A stretch of DNA of 64,000 nucleotides. Source: UBA2377 sp964525935. Lineage in GTDB: Bacteria; Verrucomicrobiota; Verrucomicrobiia; Opitutales; Opitutaceae. Both the position numbers and the translations under genes were made by a program. This document shows, in pieces, positions 8,927 through 19,300 of this stretch (its first letter is position 1; every line of letters starts with the position of its first letter). A model generated the notes under the pieces. It searched no databases. It was given only the letters and a program-made list of their open reading frames with translations, and had not been told where the DNA came from. The stretch spans positions 62,001 through 126,000 of the forward strand of contig CAZGJZ010000010.1 of assembly GCA_964525935.1 (NCBI GenBank). The letters run 5' to 3'.

Positions 8927-9517
8927 AAGAAGAAGAGGAAGAAAAAAAAACTGGCGTCGTTCTTCGCGGGCGTTTCGCTCTTCCTCGAGCTCCTCAGCGT
9001 CTTTGTGGGGCCCGTATACCTCTTCGTCCATCCCACGACGATTGAGCCGCAAGTTCGTGGCGAGACGGTGACGGTAACCAACTTCTCGCGCAATCACGAC
9101 GATGTGAGGGTCGCCGTGTTTGATCCGACCAACCCCCGCGATCCGTATACGGAGACACCACCGTTCGAATACGGGAGGAATTATCCGCTCGGGGGAAGGT
9201 CGGTGGGGGGCGGTGGGGGGGATACCACACACGTTTCCAAGGTCTATTATCTTGAGCGATTCAACGAGCAATACCTGTTGCTGAGCATTGCGTTTTTCAT
9301 TTTCGGTGGTGTATTTTTACTCGGGGCGTTGATTTTGGGGGCGAGGTGGAACCAGGACGACGACACGAATCGAACGTGTTTCGCCTCGACGATTGTGATG
9401 TTGTTTTACATTGCGGGGATGATTGTGCTGGGGATCCGTCAAATGGTGAAATCGTATCTTCGCAGCCGAAATTCCAGTAAGAGGGTCCTTAATACCCATC
9501 AAATTGTTGATAATTAA
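8891..9517 (+). CDS. three-helix membrane protein lacking its own ATG
   Basis: The frame is open from 8,891 (after a TAA) but contains no ATG before the first transmembrane helix (LASFFAGVSLFLELLSVFVG). The first GTG lies inside that helix. A Lys-rich stretch precedes helix 1, then comes an extracytoplasmic loop of about 80 residues with a poly-Gly run, then two more helices (YLLLSIAFFIFGGVFLLGAL and STIVMLFYIAGMIVLGI). Start at a non-AUG codon, a frameshift in the A9 run at 8,942-8,950, or splicing from the upstream gene would each explain the missing start. I favour splicing. Function unknown. Confidence 0.55.
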   Translation, partial: DTVSSVFQIQFEKKKRKKKKLASFFAGVSLFLELLSVFVGPVYLFVHPTTIEPQVRGETVTVTNFSRNHDDVRVAVFDPTNPRDPYTETPPFEYGRNYPLGGRSVGGGGGDTTHVSKVYYLERFNEQYLLLSIAFFIFGGVFLLGALILGARWNQDDDTNRTCFASTIVMLFYIAGMIVLGIRQMVKSYLRSRNSSKRVLNTHQIVDN

Positions 9518-9533
9518 CCGACATAAACAAAAC

Positions 9534-10286
9534 ATGGGACTCGTCTTCTCGTCCGATCCCGCGCAAGAGTTGCGCAGTGAAATGTTCAATTTGGACGTAT
9601 CCATTCGCTTGATGAACCGTGAGTTGGGCGAGGCCCAGTGCGAGGAGGCCGCAAACATGCAACACATCGATCGGTTGATTCGGGAATCGACGGTTGGTGG
9701 GGGTGGCGGCGGTGCGACGACCACCGTCTCGAAGAACGAGATGGATCGATACAAGACGCGCGTCATCCGGGGTCGCGCGCGACAACGGACACTCATCTCG
9801 CACTTGGAGCGCATGGAGACCATCAAGGACGAGATCGATACCATGCTGAAAGATTTCGAATTTCAACGAACGATTCACAAGACCTCGGAGGGACTGGATC
9901 GGATGATGAACGGACGGTACTCCCCCGAGAACGCACAGGGGTTGCTCGAGCGCCTCAGATGGCAAATGGACCAACTCACCTCCGTCAACAATGCGACGCG
10001 CGGTGCGATGTCGGAGGTCGAGCGCCGCGCGGTGGATCCCGAAGAGCTGGAGAAGTTGGACGAGGAAATCGGGGAGCGGATCGGGTTGGTGTCCTCCATG
10101 GCGATTCCCATCGCGCCCGGCTCGAGGTATAACGCGTCGCTCATTCAAGAATTCAGAGCCGCGATCGGGGGGACGACGACGACGGCACCCAACGGCGAGA
10201 ATCAGGAAGAGTTGGGAAACGACATTGCGAGAAGGGTGAAAGCGCTCATCGAGCGCGGCTCCGCCTCCACGAAGAGCGGGGGATGA
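9534..10286 (+). CDS. ESCRT-III / Snf7-family-like protein (CHMP2-like)
   Basis: This encodes 250 residues from the ATG at 9,534 (MGLVFSSDPAQEL). The opening resembles cellular CHMP2/CHMP1 proteins (SSDP followed by an amphipathic, Arg-containing helix). It continues as an almost wholly helical protein: a long hairpin with Arg-rich second arm (RYKTRVIRGRARQRTLISHL), then a region like the family's ...MN.....P.. helix (GLDRMMNGRYSPENAQGL), then an acidic segment. ESCRT-III polymers cut membrane necks in budding and nuclear-envelope repair. A viral copy could serve envelopment or egress (inference). The C-terminal MIM motif is not clear. MG at the start allows N-myristoylation. Confidence 0.55.
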   Translation: MGLVFSSDPAQELRSEMFNLDVSIRLMNRELGEAQCEEAANMQHIDRLIRESTVGGGGGGATTTVSKNEMDRYKTRVIRGRARQRTLISHLERMETIKDEIDTMLKDFEFQRTIHKTSEGLDRMMNGRYSPENAQGLLERLRWQMDQLTSVNNATRGAMSEVERRAVDPEELEKLDEEIGERIGLVSSMAIPIAPGSRYNASLIQEFRAAIGGTTTTAPNGENQEELGNDIARRVKALIERGSASTKSGG

Positions 10287-10343
10287 GAGAAGAGAGTTGA
10301 CGGGAACGCATGTATTCATTCCCTCGATCGTTCAAAAAAAGCA

Positions 10344-10652
10344 ATGGCGACGGAACGGGACAAATCGGCAATCGTGTTGGGCGTGACGATTGGGTGTTTG
10401 TTTCTGACGTCGTGCAAGTTCGCGTGGCTCTATTGGAACCCCACGAAATTCATGAATCATCCGAAATCGAAACGGTCGATCTGGACGCTGTTTCCGTTCG
10501 TCTCGTTTTGGCACGAGACGATGGTGATCCCGGCGACGTGGGGAAGCGAGGAACGGGCGCGGCGCGCGTTCAAGGGCCTCGCGATTTCCACGGCGATTCA
10601 ATCCGTCGTCTTTTCCGTCATCCTCGCACTCATCTTGACGCGGCCGAATTGA
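10344..10652 (+). CDS. small two-helix membrane protein
   Basis: This encodes 102 residues with hydrophobic segments near both ends (AIVLGVTIGCLFLTSCKFA and AIQSVVFSVILALILT) and a basic and aromatic loop between (WNPTKFMNHPKSKRSIW). The ATG follows an A7 run typical of leaders in this genome. No family recognised. Confidence 0.55.
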   Translation: MATERDKSAIVLGVTIGCLFLTSCKFAWLYWNPTKFMNHPKSKRSIWTLFPFVSFWHETMVIPATWGSEERARRAFKGLAISTAIQSVVFSVILALILTRPN

Positions 10653-10742
10653 ATTGAAAGAGACTTTAAATTTTGTATTTCTCGACTCGCTCGCTCTCGC
10701 TCGCTCTCACGCTCTCCCCCGTCTTCGTTTCCCCTCGCTTCC

Positions 10743-11201
10743 TTACTCGCTCGCACACGCCACTTCCTTCATCGCAACCGGTTTCTCGATCTCGGTCTCG
10801 ATCTCGGTCTCGGTCTCGGTTTTACCCTCGACTTTGTCCTCGTTCGTTGCCTCTTCCGCGGGGGGAGGAGGAGGAGGAGGGGGAAGAGACGAGATGAGAT
10901 TTCCATCCTCCACGGCCTTTTCAATCTCCGCGTCGTTGGGTTGCGTGAAGGTTCGTCGACGCTTCGGGGCGTTTTCCTCGGCGTTTTCCACATCGTTTTC
11001 CGCATCGTCGTCCGCCGCCGCCTCGGACGACTCGGACGACTCAACGGTCTTGGGAACGGTTTCGATCGTCTCGGAGGTGGGGTTTGCGACGGCGTCACAT
11101 CCTCCAGACGTCTCACCGCACGCGGTGGTGTTATCCGCGCGATTCTCCACGTTGTCCACCTTGTTCTCGGTTTGGTTCTCGGTTTGGTTCTCGGCGTTCA
11201 T
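10743..11201 (-). CDS. low-complexity acidic protein
   Basis: This encodes 152 residues, Asn/Glu/Thr-rich at the start (NAENQTENQTENKVDN), with one short basic patch (KRRRTF) that could be a nuclear signal, a proline run, and a Glu/Thr repeat tail (KTETETEIETEIEK). It has a good promoter motif 90 bp upstream. Largely disordered; function unknown. Confidence 0.5.
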   Translation of the reverse strand: MNAENQTENQTENKVDNVENRADNTTACGETSGGCDAVANPTSETIETVPKTVESSESSEAAADDDAENDVENAEENAPKRRRTFTQPNDAEIEKAVEDGNLISSLPPPPPPPPAEEATNEDKVEGKTETETEIETEIEKPVAMKEVACASE

Positions 11202-11290
11202 GTTTTGTTGTTTTTAGGGAAAGGGTCGTTTCGGATGATTTGGTCGAGTCTTTTTTGTTGTTTCGGCGTGATGCGAGGTCTCCGATTTTT

Positions 11291-11304
11291 ATTTGTGATT
11301 TTTT
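11291..11304 (-). promoter_or_regulatory. shared promoter motif
   Basis: ATTTGTGATTTTTT on the plus strand, preceded by ATTTTT: a close match to the genome consensus, upstream of the acidic protein. Confidence 0.5.
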
Positions 11305-11439
11305 GAGAGGGGGTCTCCACAAAAAATCGACGCTTCCCCCAAAATCAAAAAATCAACACACCTTCCCTCCCTGTCCCTCACTCTCCCTCCCTGTCCCCCA
11401 CTCTCCCTCTCTCCCCCCTCCCCCACTCTTCCATCCGAG

Positions 11440-12477
11440 ATGAGCTCCTCCTCCTCCTCCACCACCTCCTCGTCCACCCCCTCCTCCGCGGTCGCCGCCG
11501 CTTCGCGAAAAGAGGGATCGAACGGCTCGGCCGCAAAGCCGGCAGCGTCTTCGTCGTCCCCCGAGATGAAATCCGTTGAAATCATCGCGATGAATCTCGC
11601 GGAGGAGATGAATCGCATCGTCGAGCGCGCGCGCGTGAAGCGTCTCGAGATCGACAAAATCAATCGGGTTGTGGACAGCACGCGCGGGACGATTGACGAG
11701 CTCCAAAAGAAACTCGTGGAATTTCGCGAGGAACAACGCGCGTTGGAAGCACACCTCGACGAGGTCGACGACGAGATTCGACAAAAGATTATGGAGGCCG
11801 CCGCCGCGACCCCTCCTCGATCTCACCACCTCCCTCCTCTCTCTCAACCGTTATCGTCGTCCTCCACCTCCTCCTCGTCAACGGCGACGAAACGCAAGTT
11901 TCAATACGATCTTCCCACTCCGGCCACGCAAACGCCGCCGACGCAAACGGGACTCGATAACGACGACGAGGGGAACGATGACGTCTTGAATCCGCGTCGT
12001 CCAATCGTCGTGAAATCCCGAACCGTGGGATCGTCCACCACGACGACGACGACTCCTCCTCCTCCGCCTCCCCCTCCTTTCAAATCGACCACCTCCGTGA
12101 AAGAGTGGAGCGCGGAAGCGGCTCGCGTTCGTCTGTACGAGAAAATCGACGACGTCGATACCTCCGGGAACGGGTTCTTTCCCGTCTCCGTGATGAATGC
12201 GCTGGAGACCAAGGGGACTTCCATCTCCAACTTCAACTCGATCCCCATCGTGACGGTTCCCAACGAATCCTTCACGTGTTCGCTGTGCGCGCGCCGCATG
12301 CCGGGGGAAATCGTGAAATCCCAATCCTACGCCGCCCGAGCGTGCAATCGCTACGACCAAATCGAACTCGCGCAATGCACCGTGCACCACTTCTGTACGG
12401 TATGCGGTCCCATCATCAATTTTTATTGCGATAACGCATGCCCCGGATTCGTGTTGGACAAACGCATGTGCGAGTGA
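11440..12477 (+). CDS. coiled-coil protein with C-terminal zinc module
   Basis: This encodes 345 residues. A Ser-rich N-terminus is followed by a coiled coil (about residues 45-125, heptads around EEMNRIVERARVKRLEIDK), a low-complexity linker, and a Cys-rich C-terminal module from about residue 279: FTCSLC ... HHFCTVCG ... CDNACPG. The same module ends the proteins at 13,998-15,206 and 45,205-46,659, so these three are paralogs. The CxxC...H.FCxxCG pattern suggests a RING- or zinc-ribbon-like fold. It lies head to tail with the Ulp1-like protease. A role in transcription or ubiquitin-type signalling is speculation. Confidence 0.65.
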   Translation: MSSSSSSTTSSSTPSSAVAAASRKEGSNGSAAKPAASSSSPEMKSVEIIAMNLAEEMNRIVERARVKRLEIDKINRVVDSTRGTIDELQKKLVEFREEQRALEAHLDEVDDEIRQKIMEAAAATPPRSHHLPPLSQPLSSSSTSSSSTATKRKFQYDLPTPATQTPPTQTGLDNDDEGNDDVLNPRRPIVVKSRTVGSSTTTTTTPPPPPPPPFKSTTSVKEWSAEAARVRLYEKIDDVDTSGNGFFPVSVMNALETKGTSISNFNSIPIVTVPNESFTCSLCARRMPGEIVKSQSYAARACNRYDQIELAQCTVHHFCTVCGPIINFYCDNACPGFVLDKRMCE

Positions 12478-12687
12478 GTGAGAGAGTGCGTGGGAGCGAG
12501 TGAGGAAACGAGCGAGGAAACGAGCGAGGAAAGTGGGTGAAAGAGCAGCGATTTACTTACGAAAAATAATCAATTTTGAGGGAATCACCGGCTTCACCAC
12601 TCATTTTTTTCTCACGTTTTCTCTCCCCCAATCGCACTCTTCCTTCCCCTCTTCCTCTTCCCCCTTCCCCCCTCCTCCCCCCGCGAA

Positions 12688-13908
12688 ATGGAGAGGCCGA
12701 TGGAGAGGCCGATGGAGAGGGAGGTCGAGCGCGCGTTTCCGAAAAGGAAACTCACCTTTTCGGAGAAGCGCCTCATCGCGGTTCGGGACTGTCTCGCGCG
12801 CGTGTTTCAACGCGAGATCGAGGAATCGGAACGGCGACGCGCCGCGCTCGTTCAAATCCTCGCCGCGACTACCACTTCCTCCCCTTCCTCCACCCCTTCC
12901 TCCTCCTCCCCCCTCACACAGAGCTCAATGGTGAAAAGTGAAGATTCCGTGAGAACGAGAGAGGAGGGGAAGAAGGCTGAGGGGAAAACGGACCGCGCGG
13001 AGAAAGAGGGTGAGGGCGAACGGCGGGTGAAACGACGCCTCGACGACGCCCGCGATTCATCCGTCACGCAATTCACCTCGCGCGTCGACGTCAATACTTT
13101 TTTAAATGATACCATCCACGCGTTCGACGGGGTGGTATTTCCCGGGGCCTCTCTCACCTTCAAAGACTTCCGCAGACTCCGACCCGGGGGGTGGATCTCC
13201 GACAACCATATCGAGTTCACCCTCAATCGCGTGCGTCACGAGGTCGAGCGCACCACCACCTCGGCGGCGGGTGGGGGGAATCGCGACGCGCTCCTCTACC
13301 TCGATCCCCAATCCACCGGCGATTTCATCATCACCGACGACGAGGGCGCGCGACGCGAGCGTCTGGGGCGGTATCTCTCGCGTCACAAAATCAACGTGCG
13401 AGACGTGAGAGCCGTCATCGTCCCCTGGAACGTCAACACCAATCATTGGATCGTGGCCGTGGTGTGTCGGCGTCACCGAGTCGTGGTGGTCTACGACTCC
13501 TTCGCGGACGACGCGACGATGCAACGATTGGGAGAGCGCGTCACGTCATGGTACGATTCCGTTTTCCTCGATTACGCGAGGCGTCGCGACGATGTCGATA
13601 ACGGGGAAGGGGAGGCGCGTTCAGACCCATCGCTTCGTGAGATTGTGACGGTCCAAACGATGGGACCGCGAGACCAAATCGACGCGGAGTCGTGCGGCAT
13701 CTATACGATTGCGCGGATTCGAAACTGGGTCGCGAAGAGAATATGGGATATGGAGATTAACGGGGATACGCGCGTCCTCGGGAACGTCGCGCTCACCTCG
13801 ATGCGAACCGTGGACGTCGACGCGATGAGACACACCATTGCGAGATGGATGGTCCATGAGTTGAAATCGATGGCGAAGGCGGCCGAGGAGAAGGTGGAAG
13901 AAGAATGA
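12688..13908 (+). CDS. Ulp1/SENP-like C48 cysteine protease
   Basis: This encodes 406 residues. The N-terminal 130 residues are charged and Ser-rich. The peptidase domain begins at about 150 with the family signature LRPGGWISDNHIEFTL. Catalytic residues are His253 (in NHWIVAVV), Asp270 (VVYDSF), Gln330 and Cys336 (AESCGIYT). The His-Asp spacing of 17 and Gln-Cys spacing of 6 match yeast Ulp1. It should be an active protease that removes SUMO or another ubiquitin-like tag, or that matures virion proteins as related viral enzymes do. The N-terminus starts with repeated MERP units. A degenerate relative lies at 43,937-45,043. Confidence 0.8.
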   Translation: MERPMERPMEREVERAFPKRKLTFSEKRLIAVRDCLARVFQREIEESERRRAALVQILAATTTSSPSSTPSSSSPLTQSSMVKSEDSVRTREEGKKAEGKTDRAEKEGEGERRVKRRLDDARDSSVTQFTSRVDVNTFLNDTIHAFDGVVFPGASLTFKDFRRLRPGGWISDNHIEFTLNRVRHEVERTTTSAAGGGNRDALLYLDPQSTGDFIITDDEGARRERLGRYLSRHKINVRDVRAVIVPWNVNTNHWIVAVVCRRHRVVVVYDSFADDATMQRLGERVTSWYDSVFLDYARRRDDVDNGEGEARSDPSLREIVTVQTMGPRDQIDAESCGIYTIARIRNWVAKRIWDMEINGDTRVLGNVALTSMRTVDVDAMRHTIARWMVHELKSMAKAAEEKVEEE

Positions 13909-13997
13909 ATTTGTTTGTTAAGTAATCGCCCTTTCTCTCGCTCGCTCTTTCACTCTTTCTTTCACTCTTACTCGCGCTCGCTCGCTCGCTCGCTCGC

Positions 13998-15206
13998 TCA
14001 GACGGACTTGCAATTGTACGTGAGCTTCCCGGGGCAAATCCCGTCGAAGCGAATCCAAAGGTAGTACCCGCACTGTACGCAAAACCTGTGACTCCCGCAC
14101 GCGTTGCTGGTCTCCCCCACCGTGCCGCAGTAGTACGAGTCGGTGATGTCGGTTTTACACTCCATGCACTTGATGGGACGACCGGTGCGATGCACGAGTT
14201 GTACGTTGAGAAAGTCGAGGGTGGGGGGGTAAGTCACGACGGGCATGTGCATCTGACTGTTGTTGAAACGCTGGACGAGCGAGGGATGTTTGAAGTCTCG
14301 TTTCAAGGCGGTAACGATCGCCTCGTATTTGCGTTCCATTTTCTTGTAGGCGTTGTTGCCCTTCCCGCGCTCCGCCGCCCCCGGTTGACGCGAGGCGGTT
14401 ACCGGACTCGTGTGCGGATTCGGGGATTTCACCGGAACCGTCTTGGGTTTCGATACCGGCGACGATGTAGGCGCGGTCGTGGCGGCGTGGGTGGTAAACT
14501 CAAAGGCGGATCCCTCCTCGTCTTCCACCTCCACCTCCTCCACCTCCTCCTCCGTCTCTTCGGACGCGCTTTTTTGAGAAGAAGAAGAGGGTGGAGGGGT
14601 TTCGCTGCCCTCGCGAGCCTTCTTCATCGTCCCGATCTCACGCATGGCGACGGAGGCGAGTTCGTTGAGCGAATCTTTATTTTTCGGAGAGGAGAGGGGG
14701 GATGAGGGGTTCGAGGGGGTCGAGGAGTGAACGCGCGTTCGTTTCGGGGAAGAGGTCGGAGCCACCGCCGTTTTCGCCGCCTCCTCCTCCACATCCTCGA
14801 CGACGACGACGGAGGGGGGACGGGACGGCGCCGCCGCGGATCGACGCGATCGGATCGCGGGAACGGTTTTCTCCTCCTCGCTCTCGTCCTTTAACGCCGC
14901 CGCAAGTCGCGCGATGCGGCGTTCACAACGCGAAATCTCCTCGAGATACGGATTCATCTCCCCCTCCATCATTTTTGAGATTCCCTTCACGTCGTCGTCG
15001 TCATTCACTTTTAAACCCTCTTGAATGATGGTGAGAATCGCGCGGTTTCTCGAGATGGAGCGCGACAACGCGACGAGCTCCGTCTTGGTCGCCACCTCGA
15101 GCTCTACGCGTTTTCGATTGAGGCGTTGAAGCGTGAACGATTTCTCGTCGCTCGCGAGGTCGGCGGCGGCGTGCTTCTCGGCCTGCTTCTCGGCGTGCTT
15201 CTTCAT
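13998..15206 (-). CDS. zinc-module protein with coiled coil
   Basis: This encodes 402 residues. A Lys/Ala-rich start leads into a coiled coil (about 25-130), then a long Ser/Pro/Glu low-complexity region, and a C-terminal zinc module from about 346: IKCMEC ... HRFCVQCG ... GICPG. It is paralogous to the proteins at 11,440 and 45,205 by this module and by overall layout. It converges on the C48 protease gene. Confidence 0.65.
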   Translation of the reverse strand: MKKHAEKQAEKHAAADLASDEKSFTLQRLNRKRVELEVATKTELVALSRSISRNRAILTIIQEGLKVNDDDDVKGISKMMEGEMNPYLEEISRCERRIARLAAALKDESEEEKTVPAIRSRRSAAAPSRPPSVVVVEDVEEEAAKTAVAPTSSPKRTRVHSSTPSNPSSPLSSPKNKDSLNELASVAMREIGTMKKAREGSETPPPSSSSQKSASEETEEEVEEVEVEDEEGSAFEFTTHAATTAPTSSPVSKPKTVPVKSPNPHTSPVTASRQPGAAERGKGNNAYKKMERKYEAIVTALKRDFKHPSLVQRFNNSQMHMPVVTYPPTLDFLNVQLVHRTGRPIKCMECKTDITDSYYCGTVGETSNACGSHRFCVQCGYYLWIRFDGICPGKLTYNCKSV

Positions 15207-15300
15207 CCTCGAGTCGGCGCGGGGGAGTGGGAGGGAGAGGGGAGGGGGAGAGAGGGGGGAGGGAAGTTGGGGGAAGCGTCGGTTGTTGGTTTTGATTTTG

Positions 15301-15332
15301 GCTTTTTGGCTTTTTGGCTTTTTGGCTTTTTG
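15301..15332. repeat. 8-bp tandem repeat (GCTTTTTG, four copies)
   Basis: A perfect short tandem repeat in the gap between divergent genes. A similar array of GCAAAAAA lies before the gene at 40,856. It may be a leader element or simple slippage. Confidence 0.6.
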
Positions 15333-15374
15333 GAGCCGATTTTCGTAAACTCCATCCCCTCAAAAAAACCTCAT

Positions 15375-15393
15375 AAAAAAATCACAAACAAAA
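15375..15393 (+). promoter_or_regulatory. shared promoter motif
   Basis: AAAAAATCACAAACAAAA, ten bases before the ATG of the first lectin-like gene. Confidence 0.5.
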
Positions 15394-15402
15394 TTCGCAA
15401 CG

Positions 15403-16191
15403 ATGCATCAATTCCTTTACAACTTTTCGCTCCTCTCAGTGATTGTTGTGTTCAGCGCCCTCTCAACCGTCGTTGCGGTCAGTGGTGTGTCGGCATCGGA
15501 TTCAGGGCCGCCGTACCCCGCAGTTTACGTATGGTGGTACGAGACGTTGCATGTGAACGGAAACTTCAATCCGACGACGTCCCCCACCACCACTCGCGAC
15601 GGTTTGAAAGCGATTTGCGCCGCATCAATCAACCGTTCACTGAACTGTTCGGTCGGTACCGAAAATCCCGTCGTTCAAAGCGTGGGAAGCGAATTCGGTA
15701 ATTTTGCGACGATGTTTTATGCGCCCACCCCCGTATACTTTTACAACAAGAGCGACACGACGACCCCCACGAAAACCGAGTCTCTCGGAGGGACCACTCT
15801 GTTTTGGGGACAATTCGCGGCCGGTCTCACCCCCTTCTCGTTACCGCCGGATCCGTTTGGGGTGGGGCGCATGTTTACCGGATCGGACGCCCACGGAAAT
15901 CTCGACCAGACGTGCGTCGGTCCGTCCGGGGCATCGTGGTCGGACTTCACACTCTACCAAAAGGGATCGGTCGGTTCACTCACCACACTCAATTTGGCGA
16001 CTGAACCGTGCAGAAGCGGGTATCCCATCTTGTGCGCGTGCATGGCCAACCACCCCGTCGCCCCCGACTTTACCACCTTCCCCACCGATTCCCCCTCCAT
16101 CAACCCGACGACGGCGTCCAGCAGCGTCGCAATGAAATTCAATCGCGAAATCATCGTCGCGGTTGCAATTTCGATGATGATGATTGTGTGA
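15403..16191 (+). CDS. secreted lectin-like domain protein, short paralog
   Basis: This encodes 262 residues. A signal peptide (about 1-30) precedes one domain of about 180 residues (PYPAVYVWWYETL ... PILCACM) with Trp-rich core, four conserved Cys and the pattern RMFTGSD...C.GPSGASWSDF. It also ends in a hydrophobic tail (IIVAVAISMMMIV) without charged residues after it, which would suit a GPI-anchor signal or tail anchor. The domain is closely related to domain 1 of the next gene, so the pair arose by tandem duplication. The WTG...C...W...C pattern recalls the endostatin/C-type-lectin-like DUF1554 family, but that is only resemblance. Confidence 0.7.
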   Translation: MHQFLYNFSLLSVIVVFSALSTVVAVSGVSASDSGPPYPAVYVWWYETLHVNGNFNPTTSPTTTRDGLKAICAASINRSLNCSVGTENPVVQSVGSEFGNFATMFYAPTPVYFYNKSDTTTPTKTESLGGTTLFWGQFAAGLTPFSLPPDPFGVGRMFTGSDAHGNLDQTCVGPSGASWSDFTLYQKGSVGSLTTLNLATEPCRSGYPILCACMANHPVAPDFTTFPTDSPSINPTTASSSVAMKFNREIIVAVAISMMMIV

Positions 16192-16394
16192 GCGTGATGG
16201 AAACGAGTGCGCGTGTGAGCGTGATGGGAACGAGTGTGAGAAGCAACGCGCGTACGAGAATTTCACTACATAAAAATACTATGAGTCTCGATACCTTCAC
16301 ACGCATTACACAGAGTTGATGGATCGAGAAGCACCACGTCGTCACCTGTGCTCGCATCATCGTCATTACTTGTAAACCCGAATCGATCGATAAA

Positions 16395-19300
16395 ATGACG
16401 TTTAAATCGCTTCTGGGTGTTCTCGTCATTATCGCGCATGCCGTGTCGACATCCGCACAAGCCCCATATCCCGCAGTTTACTTGTGGTGGTACGAAACGC
16501 TGTTCGTAGCCGGAAACTTTAATCCGACGACGTCCCCGACCACGACGCGCGCCGGTTTAAATTCCTTGTGCGCGGGCTCGACCGATCGCTCACCGGTTTG
16601 TCAAGCGGGTTCTGAAACACCGCTAGTACAAAGCGTGGGAAACGGTAATTTCGCGACGATGTTTTTTGCCCCCACTCCGCTATTCTTTTATAAGAAGAGC
16701 AATCCGACCCCGTCCCAATACAGCCCCGTCGGGGGAACCACCCAATTTTGGGGACAATTCATAAACAGTCTCACCCCGTTCTCGTTACCGGCGGATCCGT
16801 TCGGGAAAAATCGCATGTATACCGGAATGGACAATATCGGAAACGAGGATGCGATGTGCACGGGCCCGACCGGCGCAGCATGGTCGGACTTCACGCTTTT
16901 TCAACAGGGATCGTACGGTAGTCCCACTTCACTCAAATTGTCGACTGTCACTTGTACAAACAGTTATCCGATATTGTGCGCGTGTTATGCGGCGTCTCCA
17001 ACGGCCTCCCCGACATCCCCGACGAACTCACCAACGTGGCTCCCGACGAAGTCGCCAACACTCACACCGACTCTCGCGCCGACGCCCCCGACCAACTCAC
17101 CAACGACCGCACCGACTCATTCCCCCACGGTGTTTATACCGAACGCGGTGCTCATGTGGTGGTTCGAAACTATATCCAATGCAAACTTCAATTCAATTAC
17201 GACGCCGACGACTTCACGTGCGGGATTGCAGCTTCGATGCGCCAATTCCAACAATCGTCCCCCGAATTGTAAGCCGTCGTCATACGAGATGGTGGTAGCA
17301 ACGAGCAGCGTTCCCGTCGGATCGTTGTATCCAAGCATATCCCCAGTTCAATTCTACTATCCGAACAACCCCACCCCGACGCAATACGCGCCGGTCGGCG
17401 GTTCGAGCGTGACGTTTGGTGATTTCTCAACGGGAGTTCCGTTTTCAATTACGGCGTCGCCTTTATCATCGAATTGGTGGACCGGCACGTCGCCGACTGG
17501 AGCGGCCAGCGGCTTGTATTGCAGCACGCCCACCACGACCGGATGGACCACCAGCTCGCCGTCGGTATCTGGACAATACGGAACGACTACCGGCTTTCAG
17601 ACGTCGACTGCGACGTGCAACACCCAGGCATGCACCATGTGCGCCTGCGAGGCCGCCCCCCTCAACGAAACCACGCGGCCCATAATATTTTTCTCGACCG
17701 ACGCTGCGAGCTTCAACGGTAATCTGGGGAATCGCGCGGCATCCAGTGCGACATGTGCGAGCGCCCCGTTCGCCCCGGTAATCCCCCCGGCATGCGACGC
17801 GACTACCATCAAAATGGCCATCGGATACAGCGTAAGCGATACGGTGAAAGACGCCATCGGTCCATTTGTTTCAACGACTCCGGTGTTGACGTATTACGGA
17901 AGCACGCCCACTCCGCACCCTGTATTGTGGGTCAACGCCACGCCGTCGGGGAATGCGGATACACTGTTCACTTCAGCCCCTGCCGGAACGGACATGGGGC
18001 TGGTATTGCCGGTAACATCCACGCCGACTTCTGGACAGCGATGGACTGGATCCTCAAATTTGGGATTGTATCAGCCCTCGACGTGTCCGTCCCCGTCGGG
18101 GTCGTGGACGTCGAGCTCGCCCGTTATAAACGGTTACAACGGATGGGTTTACAATTGGGCATCTGGTAACAACCATTGCGGAAATGCGTTTAAAATCATG
18201 TGCGTGTGTCGCACCGATCCGGTCGCGGCGGTTCCCATAATATTTTTTTCGAACGACGCTGCGAGCTATAACGGCAATCTGGGGAATCGCGCGGCGACCA
18301 GTGCGATATGTGCGAGCGCCCCGTTCGCCCCCGTAATACCACCGACGTGTCCGACGCCGTCGATTAAAATGGCCATCGGATACAGCGCGAGCGATTCGGT
18401 ATTGAACGCCGTCGGTCCATTCACATCGCAGACGGCGGTGTGGACGTACTACGGGACCACGCCCACTCCGCATCCCGTAAAATGGGTCAGAGCCACACCG
18501 ACCGGGAATGCGGATACACTTTTCACTCAGGCCCCAGTCGGTACAGATATGGGACTGGTGTTGCCGGTAACACCCACACCGACTTCTGGACAGCGATGGA
18601 CTGGCTCCATAAATTTAGGATTGTATCAATCCCCGACGTGTCCGTCCCCGTCGGGGTCGTGGACGTCGAGCTCGCCCGGTGTAAACGGGTATCACGGCTG
18701 GGTTTACAATTGGGCAACAGGTACCAACAATTGTGGGGCTACGTTCAAAATCATGTGCGTGTGTCGCGGGGAACTCGACCCGACTGCGATTACCGCATCA
18801 CCGACGGTCCCGACGCGCGCTCCAACCCAGTCACCAACCACGAAACCGACGGCATCTCCCACGCGAGCGCCGACGTTACCGACCCATTCGCCTAGCGTAT
18901 CGCCTACGTTAGCACCATCTCGATCTCCGAGTCGGTCTCCATCCCGTTCCCCCACGGCGTCCCCGACGCGTTCCCCAACATTATCACCTTCGCGATCCCC
19001 GACCCGATTTCCAACGCACTCTCCATCCCGCTCTCCAACTCAATCACCGACGCACTCTCCGACACGCTCTCCAACCCAATCTCCAACCCACGCCCCTTCT
19101 GAATCCCCGTCTCGAAGCCCTTCGACGTCTCCCACGGAATCCCCGACTCAATCCCCAACGCGTTCACCATCGCAGAGCCCTTCACACTCACCAACGGAAT
19201 CCCCGACTCAATCCCCGACGCGTTCTCCGTCTCGAAGCCCTTCACACTCCCCAACGGAATCCCCCACACATTCCCCCACACATACCCCATCCACATCCCC

